DNA of 64,000 nt from Lunularia cruciata (GCA_948567375.1 OX419758.1:59649001-59713000), one strand, 5' to 3'. Shown: positions 12,004 to 24,497, counted from the stretch's first letter. Translations and numbers: made by a program. Notes: generated by a model not told the origin, from the letters alone.

Positions 12004-12369
12004 TGTAAAAGACTGAATCCGAGGAGAGAAATAGGAGAATGGAAACTCACATTGGGACACTTGAATGAGGGAAAACTCCAAATACCTAGCATGAGCTTCA
12101 GCTTTGGTATTTATAGGTAGCATACAAGGCCCTTGAGAAGCTTCTCAAGAAGCTTCCTTCTAGAAGCCGTCTACTTGGCATGCAAGCTAAGCTAGTTAGA
12201 AGCTTTTAGAAGCTTCCTTCTAGAAGCTACCTACTTGCGGTGCAAGTTAACTAGTTGGGAAGCTTCCCAAGAAGCTCCATAGATGCTTTTGGAATATTCT
12301 AGGCTAATTTGGTTTATTCTCTACTTTGTTAGCCTTACTAGCTATGTTGCTAAACTCCATACTATTACA
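12004..12369 (-). repeat. F 5' LTR
   Basis: A 366-bp copy of 6785-7209, with TG and CA ends. It contains about 2.4 copies of the 60-bp GAAGCTTC-type unit (12135-12290), one less than the 3' LTR. Outside the missing unit the two LTRs are close by eye, so F is younger than A1. Confidence 0.92.
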
Positions 12370-13076
12370 AAGAGGAAGAAGAAGCAAAAACCTCCAATAT
12401 CAATGGGGGTGGTGGATGCCAAGCCAACACCATAGGAGGCTTGTGAATATGCCTCCAAGATTGATGTGAGAGTGAATGGTCACAACATCAAGCATTGGTT
12501 GATGGATGATCAATAGTGAATGCCATGTCAGAAAGGTTGATGAAGAAGTTAGGTATGACACCCTCTAGACCTTCAACATTTGTGGTGAGTATGGCAAACA
12601 AGCAACAATTTTGACCAGTAGGGGTGATGAGTAAGGTGGTAGTTTCAGTTATGGAAGTTCAAAATCTCATGACTTTCCAAGTCTTGAAGGATTGAAGCTA
12701 TAACTTACTTCTTGGGAGGCCATGGTTGAGAGTAGCATGCACAACTGATTGATGGCACAAAGGGTACTTGAGGATTGGGCCATCAAACCATAGAGTCATA
12801 GTTCTTGTGACCAACACCACCAACACTTCATATTCAAATACACTATCTTCTAATTATTGGGAATCAGATTCTGAAGAAGTAGCTTTAGGTGTGGACACAA
12901 GCATGGAAGAGGAGACTTCCATGCTTGATTCAGATGTGTATCCCTTGTGTGCTATGGATTTTTCACCTAAGCCAAAGGTTTTTAAGGACCTAGATAAATC
13001 ACCATTGACACTTGAGGAGATAGAGTAGAGGTTATCTACCCTCAAGTATGGCCCAAATGTTACCAAGTAGGAGAAG
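12370..13076 (+). pseudogene. A1 protease region, decayed
   Basis: Continuation of A1 pol after F. It aligns with 49486-50200 of A2, including the protease and the acidic linker before RT (12768-13028, with MEEETSM and DVYPLCAMDF). The protease Asp motif has been destroyed: the A2 codons for ALVDGGSAV correspond here to a frameshifted GTTGATGGATG stretch near 12498. Not functional. Confidence 0.78.
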
Positions 13077-14533
13077 GTGAGATTTGAGGAGATTTTTTGC
13101 AAGTTTATCCATGTGTTTGCTTTTAGTTACAAGGATTTGAAGACAATCACCTTGGAGGAGCACAAGATAGAGTTGGAGTCACATGCAAGACCAATCCGCC
13201 AAAAGCAATGTTGCATTAGCCCACCAATATCTTTGGTTGTGAAGGAGGAGATTGATAAGCTCAAGGAGGTAGGATTTATCTTTGAGGTGGAGAATTTAGA
13301 ATGGATGTCTCCAATTGTCATTGTGAAGAAAAAGAATGACAAGCTTTGAGTATGTGTGGATTACAAGAAGCTCAACACTGCTACCAAGAAGGACTACTAC
13401 CCATTGCCATTCATTGATGAGATCTTTGAGGAGGTTGCAAGTCATGAGAGGTATAGTTTTGGAGATGGTTATAATGGATATAACCATATCAAGATTGCAC
13501 CAAAGCATCAACAACTCACCACATTCACCACATTCACCACACCTTGGAGGACTTATGCTTTCAAGGTCATGCCTTTTGGGCTTTGCAATGCTCCAGCTAC
13601 ATTCCAACGGTTCATGAACAAGGTATTTGAACATTTCATTGGGAAATTTGCAAGAGACTTCATTGATGACTTTTATGTCTACGGGAGCAAGGAGGAGCAA
13701 GGAGGAGCACTTTGAGCACCTAATCAAGGTCTTGCAATACTTGGATGAGGCAAATGCATCACTCAACCTAGAGAAGTGCATTTAGATGTGAAGAAGGTCT
13801 ACTTTTAGGACACATCATCTCCAAGGATGGAATAGTTGTTGATCCTAAGAAGGTGAGGAAAATCTCAGACCTTCTATTCCCTTTAAGCTTGACAAAGTTA
13901 TGCCAATTCTTGGGGATGTTTGGGTACTATAAGAGGTTCATCTTCTCATTTTCCAACAAGGCTTATGCATTAACCATCTACATTAAGAAGGATGTAGATT
14001 ACATGGTGATTTTGGAGGACAAGGAGGCTCTCAAAGCTTTTTAGGAGCTCAAGCAATCCCTTGTTGTAGATCCAATTCTTGCTAAACCTGATTGGAGTAA
14101 GCCTTTCATCCTCTACATTGATGCTTCCAATGTTGCTATAAGATGCACTCTTAGTCAATTAGACCAAGATGTGCATGATCATCCAATAGCTTATTATAGT
14201 AGGCAGATGGTTTCAGCAGAAATGAACTACTTTGTCATAGAGAGAGAAGGATTGGCAGTGATATTTGGTCTCAAGAAGTTTAGAGAGTACTTGATTGGAG
14301 GGAAAGTCACCATTGTCACAGATCACAAGGCCTTGAAGTACATCTTCAACAAGCCTAATGTTGAAGGGAGACTAGCAAGGTGGATGATACTCTTGTATGA
14401 GCATGATTACACTATTGAGGATAGGCCAAGAAAGAAACATGCAAATGCTAATTTGTTATCTAGGGCCTATGATCATGATGTAGATGAGCCAATGGATGAT
14501 TCCTTTTCGGATGAGGAGCTCATGACAATTTGA
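13077..14533 (+). pseudogene. A1 reverse transcriptase and RNase H, broken
   Basis: RT start at 13077-13349 and RT palm at 13356-13715 (MPFGLCNAPATFQRFMNKVF, then DFIDDFYVYG). The active-site box is FIDD in place of the common YxDD, as in A2 and E. An in-frame stop (13347-13349), an extra tandem CACATTCAC repeat near 13520 and a frameshift near 13690 break it. RNase H follows at 13853-14533, with the second and third acidic positions near EREGLAV and VTDHKAL. Confidence 0.85.
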
Positions 14534-14551
14534 GTCACTCAACAGGTTCCA

Positions 14552-15820
14552 ATGGAGTACAAGGAGATTGTGGATTTTGTGACAAGAGGTAACTATCCAG
14601 AAGTGATGCATGCTAGGGAAAGAAAGGCCCTTGCAGCAAGATCTAGACCTTACACAATGGTGGAGGATATTATTTTTCACCAAGGCACAGATGGTCTACT
14701 TCAAAGAGTAGTAGGTAAGGAAGAGTCTATTCTACTCATAAAGGAGTTTCATGAAGGTTTAGTGTGTAGAGGACACTTTGTAGGAAAGGTGATTGCTTTC
14801 AAGATTCTAGATGCAGGTTACCATTGGAGGGGAATTTTCAAGGATTGTCTTGATTATTGCAAAACTTGTCATGTTTGTCAAGCTTTTGCTAGAAAATCTA
14901 CTTCCACTCCACCACTTAGATCAATTCCATTACTAAGACCTTTTGAGAAGTGAGGAATTGATTTTGTAGGTCCTCTCAATAGAACCCCAAGGAACAATTG
15001 GTACATTATGGTAGTTACTAATTACCTTACCAAGTGGGTTGAGGCTAGACCATTGAGGGACAAGAATGAAGATGAAGTTGGGTAGATTTCTTTATGAATG
15101 AATTATCACTAGGTTTGGATGCCCTTTAGAGTTGGTTTCTAATACAGGAGGAGAGTTTACAAGAAGCATCACTACATCCATGTTACGACATTTCTCTATC
15201 ACACATAGAATAACTACATCTTATAATCCAAATCCAATGGCTTGGCAGAGAGAACCAATCAGACCTTATGCATGATGTTGGCCAAAGATGCAAAAATGGA
15301 GAGGGCTAAACATCATTGGGACAAGAGGATTTATGCAGTTTTGTGGAGTAAAGGACAACCTTGAAGACTTCTACCAGATATTTTCCATTTCAATTGGTAT
15401 ATGTTATTGGGTCTACCTTACCTAGTCACTTTGATCTTCCTACCTTCCAAAGCATTCATAGAAGATTGAAGAAAGCACAAGAAGGTGATGCAAAGAAGTC
15501 AAGGAAGGATCAACTCATGGAGTTGGAAGTAGCAAGAGCAGTTGCTATGGTTTGAGTGGAGCAAGCCCAAAGGAAACAAAAGGAGAGCTATGACAAGAGG
15601 CAAGGCAAGAAGAAGGTAAAGCCTTTCAAAGAAGGTGATTGGGTAATGTTATTTGATTCCATTTGATTCAAGAGAGTGAAAAATAAGTTTTTGCCTAAGT
15701 ACTTTGGACCTTTCATAATGGAGAAGCTATGGGCCAATTATACCTATGATCAAGGAGTTGGGAGGAAGACACTTTGATAGGATTAACCATGATACGTTGA
15801 AATGTATCATAAAAGGTAGA
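14552..15820 (+). pseudogene. A1 integrase, broken
   Basis: Open at 14552-14953 with the zinc-binding end (KTCHVCQAF) and the start of the core. A stop (14951-14953) replaces the Trp of the WGIDFVGP motif. The second catalytic Asp codon reads AAT (Asn) near 15139, as in A2. The segment at 15361-15555 ends at a TGA which is at the same place in all three A copies. The basic C-terminal part (QRKQKESYDK) follows out of frame of any start. Confidence 0.84.
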
Positions 15821-15868
15821 GAGACCTTCACTTTGAGGACAAATCAGAAAACTTAGTCCGAGAGTAAA

Positions 15869-16560
15869 TGTAACACCCATTTGTGTATATATGTAGTATT
15901 ATGATATTTAGTTTGGTATTACTAGTTCTTGAGAGATATTATTTATATAGAGATAAAGGATGGTTCTACATAAGTCATGACTAGCAAAAGTTAGTCATAG
16001 CTAAGATGGAGAGGACCTTACTTTATAGGAAGTGGAAAAGATGAGCACCACTATTTTTGATTCTAGTGTGTTGATTTGATATTTTTCTAAGGTGTTTGGC
16101 TTTGAGGAAAGAGTTGAGAACTCTTGGGCCCGCAATCCTTTTTGTTTTAGATTCTTCTATAGTCCAAGGATAGCCTATACAAAGGAATCCTTGACTTAGT
16201 GGTTGGGTCAAGATAAGATCACATGATTAGTGGAATATGCCCATGTGGATGGATATTTCTTTATACATTTTGACTTTTCTTGACTTTTAGCCTAGTAACT
16301 TGAGTTACTCCAATAATTAGTAACTTTGGTGCACAATTATTTCACAAGTATATAAACTAGGGGTGAGGAGGTACTCATCATCTTTTCATTTGCAACTATC
16401 TCTCTCTTATTGAGTTCTTTAGTGAGCAATATCTTGAGTCTTGGTGTGTTAGCCTTGGAAGAGTATGATGGAGTTGAGGTTCCTTGCCTTCTTAATCTAT
16501 GGTGCGCTACCATAATAGTCATCAAAGATTCATCTTGAGTGAGAGATAGGCCGACTCACA
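15869..16560 (+). repeat. A1 3' LTR
   Basis: A 692-bp direct repeat of the A1 5' LTR, TGTAACACCC to CTCACA. A TATATAAAC box lies near 16350. Sequence differences between the two A1 LTRs are plainly more numerous than between the A2 pair, so A1 is the older insertion. Confidence 0.9.
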
Positions 16561-17310
16561 ACACTCCTTGGTAGTTTTGCCTCAAACATTGGAGGAACTC
16601 CACCATGGGGTTAAACCTTGGTATTAAACCACCTTTTGTAGTAGTACCTCCACTCATAGTAGCACCCTCTCCAAGAGATCCACCAATGCTACTAGAGCTA
16701 GAACTCATATTACCATTGATCTACCCCAAGAAATTGAGCTTGAAGTGATGGAGACATAATTCAAAGACCAATATTGTCTCCATAGCTCAATCTCTTCCGA
16801 GTGAGCTCTCTTGAACTCATGGTAGTCATCCATCAACGGACCTTCTAAGTGCTAAAATAACCCTTTCCATGCAATGAGGGGTGTGAACAAATTTGGGTTT
16901 TGCATCTTCTATAGATCACACTAACTATCAAACTCCTAGATGAATTCATCCAACTCAATGGTACCCACCATACTAGAGTAACACATAGGGCCTTTGGAGG
17001 ACCCATAAATCTCATCCATGTCCTACAACAATGGTGCAAACACACAAAGTGCACTTTCAACTAAATCAACTCTTGTGTCAACCTCCAACTTAAAGTCAAT
17101 CTCCTCCCTCACTAGGACTTGAGATACATATTGATATTGAGCACCACTCCAAGTAAACCCACTACATAGTACAATGCTATCTTTTTTAGAGTCCCCAAAG
17201 AACTCTATCATGAAAAAATAACCAGAAATTGCTACTTGCAACCGTAACCACCACAAGTGCCAACACCACCAAATGCCAACGCCACCAAGTGCCAACATAC
17301 CAACCAAATG
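16561..17310 (-). pseudogene. M3 gag N-terminal part
   Basis: Reverse-strand reading at 17023-17307 holds IEFFGDSKKDSIVLCSGFTW, aligning with the M1 gag start (38299 onward). The rest, 16561-17022, aligns with the capsid-like stretch (LDDFIQEF in M1) and the Ser/Gly-rich linker. Stops are frequent. Its left edge is the A1 insertion point. Confidence 0.85.
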
Positions 17311-17321
17311 TTATCCACTAA

Positions 17322-19237
17322 TGTAGCTCTAACTATGACAACTACATTAGGAGAAAGAGCAACTTGTAACCTACTATCACAACATGCACTCTCACGATTT
17401 GTAGTTCATCACTTCTTGCCTCACCAAAGAGAAACATAGGTAGTTTGATTGGTCATCACTCTAGCCTCACTACCAAGAGCAGACCAGAGAACCAACGCTC
17501 TAAAGTTAGGGCTCCTCACACAAGCATGGTACACAAATAGCAAGCAAAGAATGGAGGTTGTTCAATCACAAGAAATCTAAACAAAAATCTTCCATCTCAA
17601 AATTACCACGGATTGACTTTGCCACCATTTGGCATTTGACATAATAGGAGTTATCTACTTCCTAAGCTACCAAGATCACCAAGAATAGAATCAAACTATC
17701 TCTCCTAGACAAAGCTACATGTTTATAGATAATAGTGGAATAGTCATTAGGACAAGTGAGGGTGGACTAATTGGCTAGGGCACCAATCTAGGAACCAAAG
17801 ACCTAGGGATCTTTGGAACCCTATTGTGCACAATCTAGAAAGGTGGGCAGATTTTGCCAAACAATGACCAAAATCTACTCCAAATTAGCTAGCCTCACAC
17901 CAAGTTGGCTTGCTGGCCCTTCTAGGCCTTCATAGTCCACAATCCTATGCCTTGCAACTTCTAAATGCCAAAATTCAGCCAAATGAAGCCTTTCTTCTTG
18001 CCACTTTGAACTCTCTCTAAATCTAGTGAAACTCCTCTAAATCTGGCCAAGATCTGAATGTAAACTCCAGCAAAAATTTGATGTAAAATCTGAAGTAAAT
18101 CCCTAAAGTTGGCTAACCACCAAATCCTCTACTAAATCTTCATTCTCATCAAATTGCACGGACTAGATTCTCTAAATTTCTAGTTCATGTGGATGGGTTC
18201 TCAACTCTACCTTCAATTTCACTTCTTGAGCTCAACTTGTACCAAATTGGTCTAGATTTTGCCTCTTGAACTCAAAATGACACCAAAATTTAGCCAAATG
18301 AGGTATTTTTTCTTACCACTTTGAACCCTCTCCAAGTCTGGCAAAAATCTTCCAAATCTAAAAGTAAACTCCAACAAAAATTTAATGTAAAATCTAACAT
18401 AAATCCCTAAAGTTTGTTGATTGCCAAATCCTTTGCTAAATCTTCATTTGAGCCAAATTAGACAAAAAAAATTCTACAAATTTGTAATTCATGAGGATAG
18501 GTTCTCAACTCCACTTTCAATTTCACTTTTTGAGCTCAAGTTGCACCAAATTGGTCCAACTTTCACCTCTTAAGCTCAAAATGACAACTTTTGCTTGAAA
18601 ATTGCTTCTTTGTGCTCAAAATTTAGCTAGCACTTCTACACACCGTCTGCCTCATTGCCAAATCTGCATCAATTGAATGAGCTTTTGCATACTAGGGAAA
18701 TTTGAACTCCAATCAAGCTACCAATGTTCAGAAAGTCTTGGAGATACCACCAACACTCCCAATTCTTGCACTCAATTTTCCCTCAACCTCACTTCTCTAA
18801 TGTAATCAATTTGTTCACACAACTCAATCATACTCAATTAGATCAGTACTTGATCTGTCACTCAATAATTTTCCAACAACTAGGCACTAATTACAGTCAA
18901 GTCACACCCACTCTAGCTAAGAGAATCCAAGTAATGCTCATTGACCTCTATCCACCATAGCCAGGAACTCGAAAGCTCAACATCAAAGAAGTGAGCTCTT
19001 TGGAGGTGCACTTCAAAAGTATACCCCTTGGTCTCCAACCCTAACGGTCCCATTGAAAGCACATTTGATGGTACAAATGGTGTTATACAATGGTGGACCC
19101 AACCATGTAGTCACTAGAACATGAAATCTTATTGTCAAATAAGTAGTCTATGAGTAACTACCAAAATACTCTTGATTACCAACACTACTACTCTAGAGTA
19201 CAAGAAATTTAAGTGCAATGCTACAAATGACATGATA
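17322..19237 (-). repeat. M3 5' LTR with internal duplication
   Basis: A 1916-bp minus-strand LTR, homologous to 34369-36035 and 36513-38194. It is about 235 bp longer than those because a block of about 315 bp is tandemly duplicated (17971-18285 and 18286 to about 18600), partly offset by small losses. It is AT-richer than the M1 LTR at positions where M1 has CG or CAG. Confidence 0.85.
17971..18600. repeat. 315-bp tandem duplication inside M3 LTR
   Basis: Both copies begin AAATT(C/T)AGCCAAATGA and end in a run ending CTCAAAATGACA. They correspond to one single segment in the M1 and M2 LTRs. The copies differ from each other by many substitutions, so the duplication is old. Confidence 0.8.
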
Positions 19238-19584
19238 GATATATGAGTAGTTTTAGATAAAATATAACTTAGGAGTTGATTTTGGAAAGTGAAGTGTATT
19301 TTTCAATTACCATTGGTTGTTTTGTTCCAAGTTGCCTACCAACCTAAGATATAATTTGTCAAGTATGGTAAGTATATTAAGGATCCTAACTTAGTCTTAT
19401 AATATTTTATGCATCTAATATTTACTTAAAACACTATAGAGATTGAATTGTAGCTTATGATTTATAGACCATAAGTATAAGCTAGACTTAGTTAGACTCC
19501 AGGGAAAATTGAGACATTAAGGAGGTAAAAAATGTAAGTTAAAGACTCTAAATTGTAAAGAAGTTAAGTTGATTACAAATCTCA

Positions 19585-19681
19585 ATTTATAAATATATAA
19601 AGTGAGGTCTAAATTGACTAGATGGCAAGTATTTCATCCCATTTATAAATATATAAAGTGAGGTATAAATTGACTAGATGG
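19585..19681. repeat. 41-bp direct repeat, two copies
   Basis: 19585-19625 and 19641-19681 both read ATTTATAAATATATAAAGTG followed by AGGT, differing at one base, and are separated by 15 bp. A simple local duplication. Confidence 0.85.
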
Positions 19682-21031
19682 ACCAAGTAATTTGTCCAAG
19701 CCTCTACAAGTATAAGAACAATTGAACTTGAAATAGTATATAAGAATTATAAACTTGAAATGAAACTTAGCAAAACCTTTAAAATGTTGAATTGATTGAT
19801 GTTTGAATTACTAATATTGAGTTTACTGGATATAATGTAGTGTTGAGATGGCAAACTACTAAAATACTAGCTTCGGCATCTACTTTATACACAAACTAAC
19901 ATTAAAGGAGAGATAGTTTATCATTATAGTTTATATTATAAATTTTGTTGAGAAGTCTTCTTAGATACATATCATAAGTTGAATAATATATAAAATACGC
20001 AAGAATAATATACAAAAGTAATTTATACTAGGTTTTTTTATGTAACTTATAACAACAAAGTAGACTCAGATCTTGACCCATAACATTATTCTTTGTTCTA
20101 AATTTTCTTGGATTTTAAATTATCAATCAAAATTTAAATTATACAATTTTATTGGATTTTAAAACATCAATTACAATTTAAATTTTACCTTAAATTGTTT
20201 GAAGAGTCTTCACCTACTTCACTTATTTCTTCCATTATCATAAAGACTTCTTTACTTCATTATTGCATGTATCTAATTGACATTTTCTTCATTTCCTCCT
20301 AACTCATAGTTCTAAGAAATTTTCTAAGTTCCATATTTCACCAAGTATTTCTAAGTAACTAGACATAGTATTATTCTACATAGATTTCTTGCATGTTTTC
20401 CAAATGAATTTGGAAGAAATGTTCATATTTATCTATGTAATCTAAGAATTGTATAAAATATTGTAAAACCATCTAATATCTGACTTGATCAAACTTAACT
20501 ATGCTAATCTTGGCAAGAGGAATAAAAGGAAGCTTGATCTACATCTTTTCTATTTGTTTATTATCCATATTTCAGAAGATTGTATGTAAAATGGAATAGG
20601 AACTTTAAATCAATGTAGAAATTATAGAATTTATGAGTCTACTTTTATTTTATCCTTACTTTCTCTCTCCTCAATTCAAAGATTTTAATTGCATTCAAAA
20701 AAATGACCAAATCAATACAAATAAAGTCACTTTTAATATTAATCCAACTTCAAGAAAATATTATTAACCTTGGTATAATAATTTAAGAAATAATATTAAA
20801 TAAATAAAATTTTATATAAAATTTAGCTACTATAGTGCATTTTTATTAATATGTATCAAATTTCAACTTCATGTAAAGAGTTGTTATAACTTTGACTAGT
20901 TTATAATCACCAACTATCCAAAATAAATTTATAGTAACTTGACCTTTTAGAATGTATTTAAAACGCATTGAAGGTATTTCCAATCAAACACAACATAATA
21001 TCCTGCCTAATAAACTTGATCATGTGTAATT

Positions 21032-21153
21032 AATTATCTAGGAATGCTAATTGTTAGTTCAGGTACATTTGAGGAAACAAACAACACACATTTATAATTA
21101 TATAGGAATGCTAATTGTTCATTCAGGTACATTTGAGGAAAAAAAACAACACA
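21032..21153. repeat. 57-bp direct repeat, two copies
   Basis: 21032-21088 and 21096-21153 share AGGAATGCTAATTGTT and TTCAGGTACATTTGAGGAA with few differences; the offset is 64 bp. Confidence 0.85.
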
Positions 21154-21165
21154 AACTAAGTCTAT

Positions 21166-21385
21166 TGGTTCCATAATATGTTTTGTGGTTGAAATTTGAT
21201 TTCTATTGCAAAGAATTTACCTTGATTTGAACATTTTTTTTTCTCAAACATTCAACTCTATGCGTAACAATATGACTGGTTCCATAACATGTTTTGTGGT
21301 TAAAATTTGATTTCTATTGCAAAGAATTTGCCTTGATTTGAACATTTTTTCTCAAACAGTCAACTCTATGAGTAACAATATGATT
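21166..21385. repeat. 111-bp tandem duplication
   Basis: Two adjacent copies at an offset of 111 bp, starting TGGTTCCATAA(T/C)ATG and ending near AACAATATGA. Differences are limited to a handful of bases and the length of a T run. Confidence 0.85.
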
Positions 21386-22687
21386 GATGTTCTTTTGATA
21401 TTTAACTATGATATCCTACATTTGATATTTACATTGTAGAGCAATAAATGATTAGCATAAATTACCTCTCTAATTTTTCTTGTATGGTTTGAGGGGTTTT
21501 CCTATGCCTCAAACTTCTTTACCTATGATTATTTATGTAATACAATACACCTAGATTAAGTAGTCATTGGATTTCCTTTGTATGGTTTGATGTACCTTCC
21601 TATTCTTCATCCTATCCTATTTGAGCATGCAAAGAGATCATAGAAATGTCTGCTTTCTTGTCCAACTGTATGAGGTCTTTCAAACCTTTATGTTGTTGTC
21701 CTTGCATCTAGACTACATGTCGTGCGTCAAGACTACATGTAAGTGACAATGGGATTTTCATGATCTTTCTTCCCACCAATTATTAAGCCTTAGATAGGAT
21801 CATTTGAGTGTTGTCCATGCAATGGATATGACCAGACTAAATTCAAAAATCATCAAGGGCATGCAGAAGTGAGATGGTTCAATGCTATTGTGAAAGTTTA
21901 GTTCAGGTTAGGCAATTGTCAAATAGAAGAGTACACAAGTATGTAAATAATAGAGCATTTCAAGAATCCCTTTTTATCTTTTGTAAATTATTTTAAGGGA
22001 GATATTATAAAAAATTATAGTGTGTGAGAGGAGAATCCATGAAAGGATTTCAAAAATGTCCTCTTATAAATATGCTATAAAAATAATTATGGGGAGTTTT
22101 GGAATTTACTATGGGGTGTTAAATAAAGGAGATTTGAGATCTTTACAAGGGAGCTTTGTTGCCATAAATTATCTACAAGAGATACAAAATATGATCCATA
22201 GTGTTCTATGGGGGAGTCTCATGGTCCCATTAATATTAGTTCTTTCACTTTTTGATATTAATTATGGTTGGACGTGCCATGGTGCCTTGTCATTGGGACA
22301 TGGATGACATGGTAGACCTTGATGAATTGAGTTTTGATTCAAAATGAGCTTGGTGTTCAGATGGGCAAAACATGAATCCTTTGAGTTTTAAGTTAGAACT
22401 CGAGGAATATGAACATGAGAACTAGTTAGAGAACTATTTGCAATAAAGAGGATTCCAATTATAACAAGAGAAATGAGAAATGAGTGCAATGTGTGAAAGA
22501 TGAGTACTCAATGCATAAAGTTCTCCAAGTAAATGATTTGGAGTAGAATGTGCATTTCTTGGTGCACCAAGTCAAGTCCAAGGAGAGGAATTTTGAGTTG
22601 GGACTCAAGAACAAGAGAGGTAGTGATTTCAAGAGATCCAATTTGGAATGGAATATGTTAGAACATATCATACTTTTCCTTTCTCTC

Positions 22688-23433
22688 TATAATATTCCAA
22701 GGATAGAGAAACACAATAGAGAAAACACGAATTCCACACTCAAACTCAAATGCCCCAAAGGAGCACCTTCTCTTTATTATATAACCAAAGAAGATCTCTT
22801 CCAAGGAAGCTCCACCATAGGATTAGATACATAGATAGGTGACCTACCAATGACCTCCACCCTTAGATTACTTGCTTGGATGGGTGACATGTTGGTCTTG
22901 GTCTCATCTGGTTGGTCAAACAAGCTTTGATTGGGGGGAATCTTTTAGAGAATCTTCTTATCAGAATCTCAAAATCAAATGGGTGAGGTACAATTGGAAA
23001 GCTATTGATGAGACAAACCTGGGGGAGGGAAGTCCAACATTTAATTTTTTGGAGGAGGGGAGAATTTGCACATTTTTGAGGCCTAATTCATCCGCTTGGG
23101 CTTCCAAAATCCAAAACCCTAAACCCTAAACCTATTTTGGCTTTTGCCTTATTAGAAGAAGTGCCATTTTGGTGATATATCTATCTGATCTAATTTCTAT
23201 ATCATTTGTAACATCCTTCTAGATGTCATCATCCCAAATTTCACCTCTAGATCATACCCATAGCTATTGATTCTAAAGTTTCCAAGCATGTTTTGGTTTT
23301 TGGCCTTTTAGTAAAAATATTCTTTTGGTGATACCTTTTTTTGATCTACTTAGTCCATCATGTATAAAATCATTCCAGATATTACCAAACCAAATTTCAT
23401 CTCTAGATCATATGTCTAGCTATTGGTATTACA
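22688..23433. mobile_element. D3: solo LTR of family D
   Basis: A 746-bp homologue of D1 in the same orientation, flanked by a perfect target duplication CTCTC (22683-22687 and 23434-23438). It has lost the first TG (reads TATAATATTCC where D1 has TGTAATACTCC) but keeps GTATTACA at the other end. No internal region is present. A short CCCTAAACCCTAAACC run near 23117 is part of this LTR copy. Confidence 0.9.
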
Positions 23434-23751
23434 CTCTCTTTGGAAACACATAGGTGCCTAGTTATGGAGCTTATGGATCAAAAGTTGTATGTAAATCTAT
23501 CACTACTAAGTCTAAGAATGTGTGTTACCTAACTTTTGGAACCCTCTGCTCTTGTTTTAGTACTTTTTATTGGGTAGGGTAATAACCTGGCAACCTAACC
23601 TGGTCACAACACACACTCTTGGTTTGTTGGTCATCACGTCCAGTGTAACCAAAGAGAAATACACAACACTCATAAAAGAAAAGAATCTAAGCATAACACT
23701 CGCACACCAATCCAAGCTAACCAAGGGTACAAACAAGCATGCAAGCACTAT
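23434..23751. other. Short spacer between D3 and D2, nothing recognised
   Basis: About 320 bp with no supportable ORF. It continues the sequence on the left of D3 past the CTCTC duplication. No similarity to the LTR families in the window was seen. Confidence 0.5.
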
Positions 23752-24497
23752 TGTAACACTCCAAGGACAAGCGAAGAGAGAAAACATTGATTTCACACTA
23801 AAGCATCCGATGCCACAAAGGAGCACCTTCTCTTTATTATATACACAAAGAAGATCTTCTCCAAGGAAGCTCCACCATAGGATTAGGCACATAGATAGGT
23901 GACATGTCAACAAGCTCCACCCTTGGATTACCCACTTGGATGAGTGACATATTGGTCGTGGTCCTATTTGGTTGGTAAAACAAGCTTTGATCAGAGGGAA
24001 TCTTTTAGGGAATCTTCTTATAGGAATCTCAAAATCACGTAGATGAGGTACCATTAGAAAGATCTCAATGAGACAAAGAAAGAGGGAGGAAGGCTAGCCT
24101 TTCCTTCATTGGGTGAGGGCATATTACATATTTTTGAGGCCTAATTCATCCGTCTAGGCTTCTAAAATTGCCTTCAAAGATTTCAGGCATATTTTGGTTC
24201 CTACTCTATTAGTAGAAGTCCCTTTTTGGTGATAAATCCTTCCGATCTATTTTTTCCATCATGTATAACATCCTACCAGATGTTACCAAACCAATTCTCA
24301 CCTTTAAATCAACCTTTAAATGTCTAGCTGTTGGTTCTAAAGTTTTCAAGTCTATTTTGGTTTCTGCACTATTAGTAAAAGTACTCTTTTGGTGATACTT
24401 TTATCTGATCTATTTTGTTTATCATGTATAACATCATTCTAGATGTTACCAAACCAAATTTCACATCTAAATCATATGGTTAGCTCTTGGTATTACA
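23752..24497 (-). repeat. D2: 3' LTR of a truncated family D element
   Basis: A 746-bp LTR with ends TGTAACAC and TATTACA. A polypurine tract and minus-strand integrase lie immediately to its right, so on the minus strand it is the 3' LTR of the element. This also shows that the true transcription direction of D LTRs is opposite to the way D1 and D3 read here. No target duplication pairs across the remaining fragment. Confidence 0.87.

Larger units (their letters stand above)
6785..12369 (-). mobile_element. F: complete chromovirus (Ty3/gypsy) inside A1
   Basis: A 5585-bp element with two LTRs (6785-7209 and 12004-12369), a perfect 5-bp target duplication AAGAG (6780-6784 and 12370-12374), an initiator-Met primer site beside the right LTR and a polypurine tract beside the left LTR. 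All three show minus-strand transcription. Coding order on the minus strand is gag, protease, RT, RNase H, integrase, chromodomain, which defines a chromovirus. Frames are broken by several stops. It is the last insertion in the M3-A1-F stack. Confidence 0.95.
2412..16560 (+). mobile_element. A1: family A Ty3/gypsy element, interrupted by D1 and F
   Basis: Complete in outline: 5' LTR 2412-3101, two pre-gag ORFs, gag, protease, RT, RNase H, integrase and 3' LTR 15869-16560. It interrupts M3. The target duplication is imperfect: ACAT to the left and ACACT to the right, matching AGTGC of the M sense strand. Two later insertions sit inside it, D1 at 5688-6429 and F at 6785-12369. Stops occur in every coding segment, so it is dead. 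It is more diverged from A2 and A3 than they are from each other. Confidence 0.9.
1..19237 (-). mobile_element. M3: decayed methyltransferase-bearing Ty3/gypsy element, split by A1
   Basis: This is a minus-strand copy of family M. Its 5' LTR lies at 17322-19237 and its gag start at 16561-17310. Gag and protease continue at about 321-2411 after the A1 insertion, and the start of the methyltransferase domain lies at 1-320, where the window ends. Identity was set by aligning the reverse complement with M1 (36513-45564) by eye. Matches run colinearly through the LTR, gag, protease and methyltransferase start. The coding frames are full of stops, mostly of the C-to-T and G-to-A kind. M3 is therefore the oldest-looking M copy, and it was in place before A1 inserted. 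Confidence 0.88.
19238..22687. other. AT-rich stretch without recognisable gene or element
   Basis: It begins exactly at the outer end of the M3 LTR and ends at the D3 target duplication. No ORF longer than about 95 codons occurs and none resembles a known protein. It contains three local duplications listed separately. It is probably the pre-existing chromosomal sequence or very old element debris; the sequence alone does not decide. Confidence 0.6.

Noticed and set aside
22020-22307. 95-codon ORF MCERRIHERISKMSS
   Set aside because: AT-rich context, no homologue in the window, no recognisable motif; likely chance.
23110-23132. Telomere-like CCCTAAACCCTAAACC run
   Set aside because: Only about two and a half units inside a D solo LTR; too short to be an interstitial telomere and explained by the LTR copy.
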